Assembly (NCBI RefSeq): GCF_014652095.1 | Contig: NZ_BMYD01000001.1 | Coordinates: 783,466 to 847,465 of the forward strand | Origin: Cognatilysobacter bugurensis | GTDB lineage: Bacteria > Pseudomonadota > Gammaproteobacteria > Xanthomonadales > Xanthomonadaceae | Length of the DNA stretch: 64,000 nucleotides | Direction: 5' to 3' | Shown here: positions 37,829 through 51,666 of the stretch, piece after piece | How positions within the stretch are numbered: position 1 is the stretch's first letter | Layout of the letters: each line of letters begins with the position of its first letter | Program-made: the position numbers and the translations under genes | Notes under the pieces: generated by a model | What the model was told of the DNA's origin: nothing | Database searches by the model: none | The model's input: the letters and a program-made list of their open reading frames with translations, nothing else

Positions 37829-39544
37829 TTATGCGGACTCGCGGTGACAGACGACCAGTTGGACGGCGTCGCCCCCGCGGTAATCGTCTGGCTCCAGCCG
37901 ATACGCGATGCGCACCCGTGACGGCGGCGGCGCGCCGGTCCAGCCACCGAACTCGATCGCATTGACGCGCGCACGCCCCACGGCGAACTCGTAGCGCAGG
38001 TGCTTGGTGCCCACCACGCGCCAGTCCACGACTTCGAACTCCCCGTCGAACTGAGGCTCGGGGAAGCCCTGTCCCCACGGCCCGCCGTCGCGGAGCGCGT
38101 CGGCAATCCGCCGCGTGAACTCCTCGGGCGCGAGCTCACCGTCGCTCACGACGTCGGCCTGCAGCAGCTCAGGCGTCAGGACGGACTGCGCGTGATCGCT
38201 GAAGGCGCGCCGGAATGCCTGGAGCGCGTCGATGCGAAGCGTGAGCCCGGCCGCCATTGCGTGCCCACCGAAGCGATCGATCAGGTCCGGCGCTCGCGCA
38301 GCCACGGCAGCAAGCGCATCACGGATGTGGAAACCGGGAATCGACCGCGCTGATCCTCGCAGGCTCGTCGCACCCGGCTCGGCAGGCGCGAACGCGATCA
38401 CCGGGCGATGCAGCCGCTCCTTGATCTTCGACGCAACCAAGCCCACCACGCCGGGATGCCATTCCGGGTCGTACAGGCACACCGACACCGGCAGCACGTC
38501 GGTCGCGAACCCGACGCCTGCGAGCGCGCGCTCGGCGTCGTCGGTCATCTGCTGCTGCACCGCGCGGCGCGCGCCGTTGATTTCGTTGAGCGTGAATGCG
38601 ATCTCGCGCGCGTGCGCCGCATCATCGGTGAGCAGGCACTCGATGCCGACCGCCATGTCCTCGAGCCGGCCGGCGGCATTCAAACGCGGCCCGATCGCGA
38701 AGCCGATGTCCGCGGCCGTCAAACACTTTTCACTGCGGCCAGACACTTCGATCAGGGCACGCAAGCCCGGGCAGCCCTGCCCCGCACGCAGGCGGCGCAG
38801 GCCCGCTGAAACCAGCGCACGGTTGTTGGTGTCGAGCGCGACTAGATCGGCCACCGTACCGACGGCGACGAGGTCCAGCAGCACGGCCAGGTCAGGACCG
38901 GGCCCGGTAAAGACGCCTGCCTCCCGCATCCGGCGGCGCAGCGCGAGCAAGACGTAGAACATCACGCCGACGCCGGCGAGCGATTTGCTTGGGAACCCGT
39001 CGCCCGGCAGGTTCGGGTCGACGATCGCGTCCGCCGGTGGCAGCGTGTCGCCGGGCAAATGATGGTCGGTCACCAGCACCTGCCACCCGCGCGCTTTCGC
39101 GGCGCGGATGCCCGCATGGCAGGCGATGCCGTGATCGACCGTAACGAGCAGGTCGGGCTTGAGCGCCGCCAGCTCATCGACGAGCGCGGGCGACAGGCCG
39201 TAGCCGTGCACGATGCGGTTCGGCACCGCATGCGACACCCGGCGCGCGCCGAGCATGCGAAGACCGCGCACACCGACTGCACACGCCGTCGCGCCGTCGC
39301 AGTCGAAGTCGCCGACCACGACGATGTGACGGTTGCGCTGGATCGCATCGGCGAGCAGGCGCGTCGCCGGGTCGAGCCCGGACAGCAGGTCTGGCGGCAG
39401 CAGATGCGCGAGCTTCGGCTGGGCCTGCTCGATCACGGTCGCGCCACGTGCGGCGTACAGGCGTGCAAGCAGCGGCGGCAGATGCGCGGGCCACAGGCCG
39501 GGCGCCGCGACGGCGCGGCGGCGGAGACGTGCGACCGGCTTCAT
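37829..39544 (-). CDS. recJ: Single-stranded-DNA-specific exonuclease RecJ
   Basis: 571 residues from the ATG at 39544. RecJ digests single strands 5' to 3' in RecFOR recombination, mismatch and base-excision repair. DHH-phosphoesterase motifs are clear: VVVGDFDCDGATA, LLVTVDHGIACH, and VLVTDHHLPGD with the DHH triad. FGGHAMAAGLTL marks the DHHA1 region, and the C-terminal OB domain is present. The start overlaps the stop of the RpfE-like gene by 4 bases. The same pairing of recJ with rpfE and greA is found around the rpf region of Xanthomonas. Confidence 0.96.
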   Translation of the reverse strand: MKPVARLRRRAVAAPGLWPAHLPPLLARLYAARGATVIEQAQPKLAHLLPPDLLSGLDPATRLLADAIQRNRHIVVVGDFDCDGATACAVGVRGLRMLGARRVSHAVPNRIVHGYGLSPALVDELAALKPDLLVTVDHGIACHAGIRAAKARGWQVLVTDHHLPGDTLPPADAIVDPNLPGDGFPSKSLAGVGVMFYVLLALRRRMREAGVFTGPGPDLAVLLDLVAVGTVADLVALDTNNRALVSAGLRRLRAGQGCPGLRALIEVSGRSEKCLTAADIGFAIGPRLNAAGRLEDMAVGIECLLTDDAAHAREIAFTLNEINGARRAVQQQMTDDAERALAGVGFATDVLPVSVCLYDPEWHPGVVGLVASKIKERLHRPVIAFAPAEPGATSLRGSARSIPGFHIRDALAAVAARAPDLIDRFGGHAMAAGLTLRIDALQAFRRAFSDHAQSVLTPELLQADVVSDGELAPEEFTRRIADALRDGGPWGQGFPEPQFDGEFEVVDWRVVGTKHLRYEFAVGRARVNAIEFGGWTGAPPPSRVRIAYRLEPDDYRGGDAVQLVVCHRESA

Positions 39545-40521
39545 TCGTCCGCAGCCGTGTCGTCGGCGAGTTGTTCGACCGGTCGACGCCAGACGCGCCA
39601 GCGCTGCATCGACGCGAGCCGGTACTCGAGGCCGTCTTCGAAAAGCACCCGGACCTCGGTCACACGACGGGCGTCCAGCGCACGGGCTGCCGGCTCGACC
39701 CAGCGCTCGTGCAATGCCGAGATATCGCGCAGTCCGCGGAGGTCGATGGCACAGCGGTGCGCGGCCAGCGTGTCGCCCCACTGCGACGGCAGCGGACGCC
39801 GCTCGATCGCGGCGGCGTGCCCGAATGCGTCGGTCGCGTCGTCCGCGCCGTAGATGGCATCGATCGATGCGGAGACGCGATCAGGCGCAGCGCCCGCGCC
39901 CCAGAACCAGACCGAGTTCACCGGCGCGAACCCACGCTGGGCGCGATCGGCGTTGACCGGATGGTTGTGCAGCGTGACCTGCGCCTCGCTGAGCAGCGCG
40001 CGCCAGCGCCGACCGTCGGCAGGCGCCGCGGCGTCCGCAGGCAGGTGCTCGAACAAGTCGGCTCCGAGCGCCTCGTCGGGCGATGCGAAGCGCGGCAGCG
40101 ACACACCGGTCGGAAGCCGCAAGTACCACCGCGACGGGACAGGCGCATCGAGCACGAAGCCCGCATCGCCGAACAGCAGGCGCAGCGGTCGCATCAGCGC
40201 GTCGGCCTGCTCACGGTCCAGGCCCAGTGCCTCCCCATGCGCGAGCAATCGTGCGCCGTTGATCTCGGCGCGAACAAACGCGGGGTCTGCGCGGAGCCAG
40301 CATGCCCCCGCCGCATCACCCGCATCACGCGCGCGCGTGACCGCCGCCGCGGGCCAGCCCCGCGGCAATACGTCGAACAACTGCGCGCCCAGCGCGCCAT
40401 CGAAATCACGTCGATCGCCACGCGCGAGTCGGCGGCCAAGCTCGGCCGGAACCGGCTGCCCACGAAGGCGGTCGCGCCCCGGCAGCAGAAGCGTCACCGA
40501 TGCGCGCGGCGATGGAGTCAT
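39541..40521 (-). CDS. rpfE: RpfE-like protein (phosphoglycerate-mutase-related family)
   Basis: 326 residues, soluble, no signal peptide. The protein resembles the RpfE family of Xanthomonas, sometimes labelled as a cofactor-independent phosphoglycerate mutase relative. The recognisable core is [14 protein letters not shown] (about residue 204). An Ala/Leu/Arg-rich N-terminal half includes [21 protein letters not shown] do not see the catalytic Ser and metal ligands of true phosphoglycerate mutases, so enzymatic activity is doubtful. It overlaps greA upstream and recJ downstream by 4 bases each. Its function is unknown; in Xanthomonas mutation affects extracellular enzymes and polysaccharide. 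Symbol given by position and similarity. Confidence 0.75.
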   Translation of the reverse strand: MTPSPRASVTLLLPGRDRLRGQPVPAELGRRLARGDRRDFDGALGAQLFDVLPRGWPAAAVTRARDAGDAAGACWLRADPAFVRAEINGARLLAHGEALGLDREQADALMRPLRLLFGDAGFVLDAPVPSRWYLRLPTGVSLPRFASPDEALGADLFEHLPADAAAPADGRRWRALLSEAQVTLHNHPVNADRAQRGFAPVNSVWFWGAGAAPDRVSASIDAIYGADDATDAFGHAAAIERRPLPSQWGDTLAAHRCAIDLRGLRDISALHERWVEPAARALDARRVTEVRVLFEDGLEYRLASMQRWRVWRRPVEQLADDTAADE

Positions 40522-40994
40522 CCGAGGTAGCGAACGCCGATGATTTCGTACTCGCGCGTGCCGCCTGGCGCTTCGATCGTGATTGCGTCGCCCTCGTGCT
40601 TGCCGATCAGCGCACGCGCCACCGGCGACGAGATCGCGATCAGCCCCTGTTTGATGTCGGCCTCGAGGTCGCCCACGATCTGGTACGTGCGTTCCTCGTC
40701 GCTCTCCACGTCCGCCAGCTGGACGGTGGCGCCGAAGACGACCTTCGAGCCGGCATTGAGGTTGGAAACGTCGATGACCTGCGCGTGCGACAGCTCGGCT
40801 TCGAGCTGCTTGATGCGGCCTTCGATGAAGCCCTGTTGCTCGCGGGCAGCGTGGTACTCGGCGTTTTCCTTCAGGTCGCCGTGTGCACGCGCCTCGGCGA
40901 TCGCATTGATGACCGCCGGCCGCTTGACCGACTTGAGTTCGTCGAGTTCGGCGCGCAGTCGCTGCGAACCCTTCATCGTGATCGGTGCTCTCAT
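40518..40994 (-). CDS. greA: Transcription elongation factor GreA
   Basis: 158 residues. GreA enters the RNA polymerase secondary channel and stimulates cleavage of backtracked RNA. The N-terminal coiled coil contains [20 protein letters not shown] with the catalytic acidic tip (Asp and Glu of [10 protein letters not shown]). The C-terminal FKBP-like domain ends in [12 protein letters not shown]. The start at 40994 fits the extended N-terminus seen in E. coli GreA. First of three overlapping genes greA-rpfE-recJ. It follows carB after 129 bases, as in many proteobacteria. Confidence 0.97.
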   Translation of the reverse strand: MRAPITMKGSQRLRAELDELKSVKRPAVINAIAEARAHGDLKENAEYHAAREQQGFIEGRIKQLEAELSHAQVIDVSNLNAGSKVVFGATVQLADVESDEERTYQIVGDLEADIKQGLIAISSPVARALIGKHEGDAITIEAPGGTREYEIIGVRYLG

Positions 40995-41123
40995 GGGTGT
41001 CCTTCGTCCGGCGCGGGCCGGTAACGGATGCGATGCCGGGATTGTGCCCCGGAACCGCGGCTCCCTGCCGGAACCGTCCGGCTCCGACAGGGCTGCATGA
41101 CGCGGCTTAACCCGCGCCGGCGG

Positions 41124-44372
<3,249 letters not shown>

Positions 44373-44481
44373 GGTGTCCTCGGTGATTGCTGTGCTGCCG
44401 CGCGGCGCGCGGCGCAGTCCGCGCGGTCGGCGCGGCGATCGAGTCGGGTTGGGCAGCAGCGCGCATGCGCTGCCGCCGCGG

Positions 44482-45600
44482 TCACTTCGCCATCGACTGC
44501 ACGAAGCGGTCGAACAGCGGCGCTACGTCGTGCGGGCCCGGGCTCGCTTCCGGGTGACCCTGGAAGCTGAAGGCCGGCGCGTCGGTGAGTTCGATGCCCT
44601 GGTTGGAACCGTCGAAAAGCGAGCGGTGCGTCACGCGCACATTCCCCGGCAGCGTGCTCTCGTCGATCGCAAAGCCGTGGTTCTGGCTCGTGATCATGAC
44701 CTTGCCGGTCGCGAGGTCCTGCACCGGATGGTTCGCGCCGTGGTGGCCGAACTTCATCTTGACCGTCTGCGCACCGACGGCGAGGCCGAGCAGCTGGTGG
44801 CCGAGGCAGATGCCGTAGGTCGGGATCTTGCGGTCGACGATCTCGCGGATCGCGTCGATCGCGTACGTGCACGGCGCCGGATCGCCGGGGCCGTTCGACA
44901 GAAACACGCCGTCGGGGTTCATCGCGAGCACGTCGGCGGCCGGCGTCTGCGCGGGCACGACGGTCACGCGGCAGCCGCGCTCAGTGAGCATACGCAGGAT
45001 GTTGAGCTTGCAGCCGAAGTCGTATGCAACGACATGGCAATGCGCATCCGATTCGCGGAACGCATTACGGTCGAGGTCGAGCTGGCCGCCGGTCCATTCG
45101 TATGTCTTCTGCGTGCAGACCTCTTTCGCGAGGTCGAGGCCCTTGAGGCCCGGGAATGCCCGGATCGCTTCGCGCGCACGGTCGACGTCGATGTCGCCTG
45201 CCATCAGCGCGCCGTTCTGCGCACCGGTGTCGCGGAGCAGCCGCGTGAGCTTGCGGGTGTCGATGTCGGCGATCGCGACGACACCGCGCTCGGCCAGCCA
45301 CTGCGGCATCGGCTTCTGGCTGCGCCAGCTGCTCGGGCGGCGCGGTACGTCGCGCACGATGAGGCCGGCGGCCCACACGGCCTGCGCCTCGTCGTCCAGC
45401 GAGGTCACGCCCGTGTTGCCGACGTGCGGGTAGGTCAGCGTCACGATCTGCCGCGCGTACGACGGGTCGGTGAGGATTTCCTGGTAACCGGTGATCGCGG
45501 TGTTGAAAACCACTTCACCGACGGACAGGCCGGGCGCGCCTACGGAAACGCCCTCGAAGAGGGTGCCGTCTTCGAGGACGAGGATTGCGGGTTGAGTCAC
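44482..45600 (-). CDS. carA: Carbamoyl phosphate synthase small subunit
   Basis: 372 residues from the GTG at 45600, which has GAAGG 8 bases upstream and gives the usual N-terminus (M)[20 protein letters not shown] seven codons earlier is possible but lacks support. The N-terminal domain has [20 protein letters not shown]. The class I glutaminase domain has its nucleophile Cys in [13 protein letters not shown] (about 265) and the His/Glu pair in [13 protein letters not shown]. It hydrolyses glutamine and channels ammonia to CarB. It follows dapB after about 170 bases; dapB-carA-carB is a common gammaproteobacterial order. Confidence 0.96.
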   Translation of the reverse strand: MTQPAILVLEDGTLFEGVSVGAPGLSVGEVVFNTAITGYQEILTDPSYARQIVTLTYPHVGNTGVTSLDDEAQAVWAAGLIVRDVPRRPSSWRSQKPMPQWLAERGVVAIADIDTRKLTRLLRDTGAQNGALMAGDIDVDRAREAIRAFPGLKGLDLAKEVCTQKTYEWTGGQLDLDRNAFRESDAHCHVVAYDFGCKLNILRMLTERGCRVTVVPAQTPAADVLAMNPDGVFLSNGPGDPAPCTYAIDAIREIVDRKIPTYGICLGHQLLGLAVGAQTVKMKFGHHGANHPVQDLATGKVMITSQNHGFAIDESTLPGNVRVTHRSLFDGSNQGIELTDAPAFSFQGHPEASPGPHDVAPLFDRFVQSMAK

Positions 45601-45771
45601 GACGATCGCCTTCGCTGCCAAGGGATGCTGACGCCGCCATGCGCTCCGACAAAATCGGGTTGCAGCAAAGCGCAGACGCGGTGCGGGACCGGTCCGGCGG
45701 GCGGGGTTCAGGCGAGCGGGAATTCTAGTCGCGAGTCGGCGTCCGCGCCAGCGCGGCCGTTCGCGAACCGG

Positions 45772-46497
45772 TCAGCTGATGACGTCTCGGACCCGATAGA
45801 GCCCGGGCCGTCGCGACGCGAGACGCACTGCCGCGTGCAGCGCGCCGTGCGCGAAGACTTCGCGGTTTGTCGCGCGATGGATGAGCTCGATGCGCTCCCC
45901 CGCCGTGGCGAACTGCACGGTGTGTTCGCCGACGATGTCGCCGGCGCGCAGCGACGCGTAGCGCGGCTGCGCCCCGCCCAGCTCCGCAAACCCACCCAGC
46001 GTCAGCGCGGTGCCCGAGGGCGCGTCCTGCTTGTGCACGTGGTGCGCCTCGACGATATCGCAATCCCAGCCCGGCAGCACAGCCGCTGCGCGCTCGACGA
46101 GCTCACCGAGCACCGCGACCCCGAGGCTGAAGTTCGACGCCCACAGCACCGGGATCCGCTCGGACGCGGCCTGCAACGACCCGCGCTGGCCGTCCTCGAG
46201 CCCCGTCGTGCCGGAAACGAACGCCGCGCCACGCTCGAGGCAAAGTGCGAGCACGCCGTCGACGCCCTGTGGCAGGCTGAAATCGATCGCCACATCGAAC
46301 GCGGGCGCGCCGTGCAGCTCGCTCGCGGCGAAATGCGGCACGCCGTCGACGACGCGTTGCGCCGGCATGCCGCGCGATACCGCGGCGACGATCGTCGCGT
46401 CGGGCCGCTGCGCGCCGAGCCGCATCAGGGCCTGCCCCATGCGGCCGGTGGCGCCGTGCACGAGGATGCGCACGCGCGTGGAGGAGTTCGAGGTCAT
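45772..46497 (-). CDS. dapB: 4-hydroxy-tetrahydrodipicolinate reductase
   Basis: 241 residues, slightly short next to E. coli DapB (273). Catalyses the NAD(P)H-dependent step of the diaminopimelate/lysine pathway. The Rossmann motif is GATGRMGQAL (14-23). The active-site signature is EAHHVHKQDAPSGTAL (about 150-165) with the catalytic His and Lys. VSGTTGLED and ASNFSLGV are further family segments. The ATG at 46497 begins directly with the nucleotide-binding strand. It lies between dnaJ and carA on the same strand. Confidence 0.95.
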   Translation of the reverse strand: MTSNSSTRVRILVHGATGRMGQALMRLGAQRPDATIVAAVSRGMPAQRVVDGVPHFAASELHGAPAFDVAIDFSLPQGVDGVLALCLERGAAFVSGTTGLEDGQRGSLQAASERIPVLWASNFSLGVAVLGELVERAAAVLPGWDCDIVEAHHVHKQDAPSGTALTLGGFAELGGAQPRYASLRAGDIVGEHTVQFATAGERIELIHRATNREVFAHGALHAAVRLASRRPGLYRVRDVIS

Positions 46498-46558
46498 GCG
46501 CGCAGGCTAGCGGCCGGCGTAGGCCGCAACAAGCCGGCAGGCGCATGCCCGGTCGCGC

Positions 46559-47701
46559 TCACGACTTCATCCGCTCCCAGAAGCCCTTCACGCCGTCGAG
46601 GAACGTGGACGAGCGCGGCGAGTGCCGGCGCGCGGCCGTATCGCCAACGAACGTGGCCTCGAACTGTTCGAGCAGCTCGCGCTGCTCCGTGGTCAGGTTG
46701 ACCGGTGTTTCGACGACGACGCGGCAGTACAGGTCACCCGGCGCGCGGCTGCGCACGGACTTCACGCCCTTATCCCGAACGCGGAACAGCTTGCCGCTCT
46801 GCGTTTCGGCCGGCACGCGAAGCTCGACCTCGCCGTTGAGCGTCGGAACGCGCACCGTGTCGCCTAGCGCGGCCTGGGTGATGCGGATCGGCACTTCGCA
46901 GTGCAGGTCATCGCCGTCGCGCTGGAAGATTTCGTGTTCACGCACGCGCACGTCGACATAGAGGTCGCCGGGCGATGCGCCGCTCGGGCCGGCCTCGCCC
47001 TCGCCCGCGAGCCGGATCCGGTCGCCCGTGTCGACACCGGCCGGCACCTTGACCTGCAGCGTCTTCGTGCGCTCGACCCGGCCCTGCCCGCGGCATTCCG
47101 CGCAGGGCTTGGCCACGATCTGGCCCCGGCCGCCGCAATGCGGGCAGGCCTGCTGCATCGAGAAGATGCCGCGCTGGAAGCGCACCTGCCCGCGGCCGTG
47201 GCAGGTCGGGCACGTCTCGACCTTGCCGTCGGACGAGCCGCTCCCGGTGCACGGTTCGCACTCTTCAAGCGTGGGGATTTCGATCTGCTTCTCGACGCCA
47301 AACACGGCCTCTTCGAGCGACAGCTCCATCACGTAGCCGATGTCGGCCCCGCGACGCGGGCCGCGCGAGGCCCCGGCGCCGCCGCCGAAGATGTTGCCGA
47401 AGATGTTGCCGAAGATGTCGCCGAAGATGTCGCCCATGTCGGCGTAGCCGGGACCGCCACCGCCGCCCATGCCGTGCTCGAACGCCGCGTGGCCGTGCTG
47501 GTCGTACATGCGCCGCCGGTTCGGGTCCGACAGCACTTCGTACGCCTCCTTGCACTCCTTAAACGCGGCCTCGGCGGCAGCGTCGCCCGGATTACGGTCG
47601 GGGTGGAACTTCATCGCGCACCGGCGATAGGCCTTCTTGAGGTCCTCGTCGGTCGCGGTGCGGGTTACGCCCAGCACTTCGTAGTAATCGCGCTTGCTCA
47701 T
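46559..47701 (-). CDS. dnaJ: Chaperone DnaJ (Hsp40)
   Basis: 380 residues. DnaJ delivers substrates to DnaK and stimulates its ATPase. The J-domain (1-70) has the essential HPD in [12 protein letters not shown] Gly/Phe-rich linker follows with repeated GDIFGN units. The zinc domain has four CxxCxGxG repeats: [24 protein letters not shown] and CAECRGQG. The substrate-binding C-terminus contains GDLYVDVRV and [13 protein letters not shown]. Last gene of the hrcA-grpE-dnaK-dnaJ series. Confidence 0.98.
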   Translation of the reverse strand: MSKRDYYEVLGVTRTATDEDLKKAYRRCAMKFHPDRNPGDAAAEAAFKECKEAYEVLSDPNRRRMYDQHGHAAFEHGMGGGGGPGYADMGDIFGDIFGNIFGNIFGGGAGASRGPRRGADIGYVMELSLEEAVFGVEKQIEIPTLEECEPCTGSGSSDGKVETCPTCHGRGQVRFQRGIFSMQQACPHCGGRGQIVAKPCAECRGQGRVERTKTLQVKVPAGVDTGDRIRLAGEGEAGPSGASPGDLYVDVRVREHEIFQRDGDDLHCEVPIRITQAALGDTVRVPTLNGEVELRVPAETQSGKLFRVRDKGVKSVRSRAPGDLYCRVVVETPVNLTTEQRELLEQFEATFVGDTAARRHSPRSSTFLDGVKGFWERMKS

Positions 47702-47781
47702 GCAGCCGGTTCGATCTCGTGGTGCTCGTCAGGCGCGCCCGAAAGGCGCGCTCGGGCCGGAACGGCGGTTCCAAACGGAAC

Positions 47782-47820
47782 GCGGGAGCCACGAGGCGAT
47801 ATCGCCCCGCCGGCTCCCGC
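47782..47820 (-). repeat. Long-loop inverted repeat in the dnaK-dnaJ gap
   Basis: GCGGGAGCC (47782-47790) and GGCTCCCGC (47812-47820) are perfect complements. The 21-base loop contains the self-complementary 12-mer GGCGATATCGCC. It ends about 24 bases after the dnaK stop. No T run follows; it may stabilise the dnaK message or reduce read-through into dnaJ. Confidence 0.45.
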
Positions 47821-47843
47821 GGCCCATCCGCCGGGGTCCGGCG

Positions 47844-49763
<1,920 letters not shown>

Positions 49764-49848
49764 GGTGCTGCTCCTATGATTCGAATTCAGTGGGCGGCCG
49801 AGCCGCCGATGTGCGCTATCTGGGGGGCCTGGCCCCGCAGTTCAAGCC

Positions 49849-50367
49849 TTACTCGTGGCGCGAGACCACGACGAGTGCGGGCCGCAGCAGGCGCTCGTTG
49901 AGCAGCCAGCCCTTTTGGTAGACCTGCACCACGTGCCCCGGCGCGTGATCCGGGCTGTCGACCATGCTCATCGCCTGGTGCTGGTCCGGATTGAATGCCT
50001 GGCCGACGGGATCGACCGGCTTGAGGCCGTGGTCCGCGGCGACCTTGAGCAACTGGCGCAGTGTCAGCTCCATGCCCTCGCGTACGGCGCCGGCGTCCGA
50101 CGGCGCGGCGCTCAGGCCGGCTTCGAGGCTGTCGACCACCGGCAGCAAGTCACCGAGCAGGCGCTCGTTCGCGAACTTGCGGGCCAGTTCGACGTCGCGC
50201 TGCAGGCGCTTGCGCTGGTTGTCGAGCTCCGCGCGCTCGCGCAGCGCGTCCTCGCGGATGCGGGCGACTTCGGCGCGCAGGTGGTCGAGCTCGCTGCCTT
50301 CGGCGTCCGCATTCATCGCGTCGGCGGCGGTCTGCTCCTTCGGCTCCTGCGTGGAATCGGGGGTCAT
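49849..50367 (-). CDS. grpE: Nucleotide exchange factor GrpE
   Basis: 172 residues. GrpE is a thermosensing dimer that releases ADP from DnaK. A disordered acidic N-terminus precedes a long coiled coil ([20 protein letters not shown], continuing to about residue 80). The C-terminal beta domain has [20 protein letters not shown] and [19 protein letters not shown]. An AGAGGA site lies 6 bases before the ATG. A heat-shock promoter lies directly upstream, after the hrcA gene. Confidence 0.97.
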   Translation of the reverse strand: MTPDSTQEPKEQTAADAMNADAEGSELDHLRAEVARIREDALRERAELDNQRKRLQRDVELARKFANERLLGDLLPVVDSLEAGLSAAPSDAGAVREGMELTLRQLLKVAADHGLKPVDPVGQAFNPDQHQAMSMVDSPDHAPGHVVQVYQKGWLLNERLLRPALVVVSRHE

Positions 50368-50397
50368 GCGGGGTCCTCTGCTAAACGGTCCCGCCTG

Positions 50398-50426
50398 CTA
50401 TGGGGGGCGCGCAGAGGTGTTTCAAG
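50398..50426 (-). promoter_or_regulatory. Sigma-32 heat-shock promoter of grpE-dnaK-dnaJ
   Basis: On the minus strand CTTGAAA (50426-50420) and CCCCATAG (50405-50398) are separated by 14 bases. This nearly equals the sigma-32 consensus CTTGAAA-N14-CCCCATnT. The predicted start is about 25 bases before the grpE ATG. Confidence 0.85.
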
Positions 50427-50471
50427 GCGCGCGTGACGGCCGCGAGCGTCTCGCACTTCCGCCGGACCGCC

Positions 50472-51530
50472 TCAGCTGTCGGACCTGAATGCGTCACCGA
50501 GCGCATCGGCAGCGGCCTGGACCACCGGTATGACGCGGTCGTAGGCCATGCGCGTGGGTCCAATCACCCCGAGCACGCCGAGAACTTGGCCGTCCGGCGC
50601 GCCGCCTGCGCGATACGACGCGGTCACGACCGAGACGCCTTCCAGCGAAGCGAGCCCGGTCTCCTCGCCGATGAATATCCGGACCCCGGGGGCGTCGACG
50701 GTGCGCTCGAGCAACTGCAAAATCTCACGCTTGCGTGCGAACGCCTCGAACAGCTCGCGCAGGCGCTCCACGTCGGACAGCTCCTGCAGCCCCATCAGTC
50801 GGGTTTGGCCGGCCAGCACCATGTCGTCGCGGCCGCCCTCTAGCACCTGCTCGGCAAGCTCGATCGACTGCGTCAGCAGCGTTTCCATTTCGTCGCGCGT
50901 GCTGCGCAGCTCATGCAACAACGTGCGGCGAATGTCGGTAAGCGTGCGGCCGGCGAAATGCGCGTTGAGGTAGTTGCCGATGCGTTCGAGCTCGCTGGCG
51001 TCGTACGGTCGGCGGGTCTGGATCACGCGGTTCTGGACGTCGTTATCCGCGAAAATGAGGATGCCGAGCACGCGCTGCGCGTCGAGCGGCAGGAACTCGA
51101 TGCGCCGGAACGCAAACTGCTCGCGCCGCGGCACGCTGACGACACCCACAAAATGCGTCATGGCCGACAGCAGCTCCGACGCACTGCCGAGCAGCGACTG
51201 CATGCCGGTGCCGGCCGGCAACTCGTTGCGAAGCCGCGCCACGTCGGCTTCCGGCAGCGGCCGCACCTGCAGCAGCGAATCGACGAACAGGCGGTAGCCC
51301 TGCGCCGTGGGTACACGGCCGGCCGAGGTGTGCGGGGCACTGAGAAGGCCGGCGTCCTCGAGATCGGACAGGATGTTGCGAATCGTCGCCGCGCTCACGT
51401 CGAGCCCGGCATGGCGCGCGAGCGTCTGCGATCCAACCGGCTCGCCGCTGTGAATGTACCGTCCGATCAACGTGCGCAGCAGCTGCCGCGCACGGGGGTC
51501 GAGGGTCGGGTCGGCAGGGCGGCGGCTCAT
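50472..51530 (-). CDS. hrcA: Heat-inducible transcription repressor HrcA
   Basis: 352 residues from the ATG at 51530; the much longer open frame upstream is an antisense shadow of recN. HrcA is a winged-helix repressor that binds the CIRCE element when GroEL keeps it folded. The N-terminal ARQLLRTLIGRYIHSGEPVG and SAATIRNILSDLEDAGLLSA form the DNA-binding domain. HTSAGRVPTAQGYRLFVDSL follows. The C-terminal end has VLGVLGVIGPTRMAYDRVIP. First gene of the heat-shock group; no CIRCE element is visible near it. Confidence 0.95.
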   Translation of the reverse strand: MSRRPADPTLDPRARQLLRTLIGRYIHSGEPVGSQTLARHAGLDVSAATIRNILSDLEDAGLLSAPHTSAGRVPTAQGYRLFVDSLLQVRPLPEADVARLRNELPAGTGMQSLLGSASELLSAMTHFVGVVSVPRREQFAFRRIEFLPLDAQRVLGILIFADNDVQNRVIQTRRPYDASELERIGNYLNAHFAGRTLTDIRRTLLHELRSTRDEMETLLTQSIELAEQVLEGGRDDMVLAGQTRLMGLQELSDVERLRELFEAFARKREILQLLERTVDAPGVRIFIGEETGLASLEGVSVVTASYRAGGAPDGQVLGVLGVIGPTRMAYDRVIPVVQAAADALGDAFRSDS

Positions 51531-51666
51531 CGACTGCCATATAAGCCGGTGCGCGCGGTCAAGCAAGCGTGAGGCCGTGCAGTTGCTTCGCAATCGGTGA
51601 GACGGCGGGCGTCTGCAATGCGCGGGCTTCGCGCGTACCTCCCGGCCAAGGCACAATCCGCAGCGC

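Noticed and set aside
34835-37921. 1028-residue plus-strand open frame opposite cyoA/cyoB and across the symporter gene
   Set aside because: It runs antisense to strongly conserved oxidase genes and out of frame with the symporter. Composition is Arg/His/Asp-rich with no domain; such long frames arise from the high GC content.
51531-51666. LexA box in front of recN
   Set aside because: No CTGT-N8-ACAG-type sequence is visible in the gap, although recN is SOS-controlled in E. coli.
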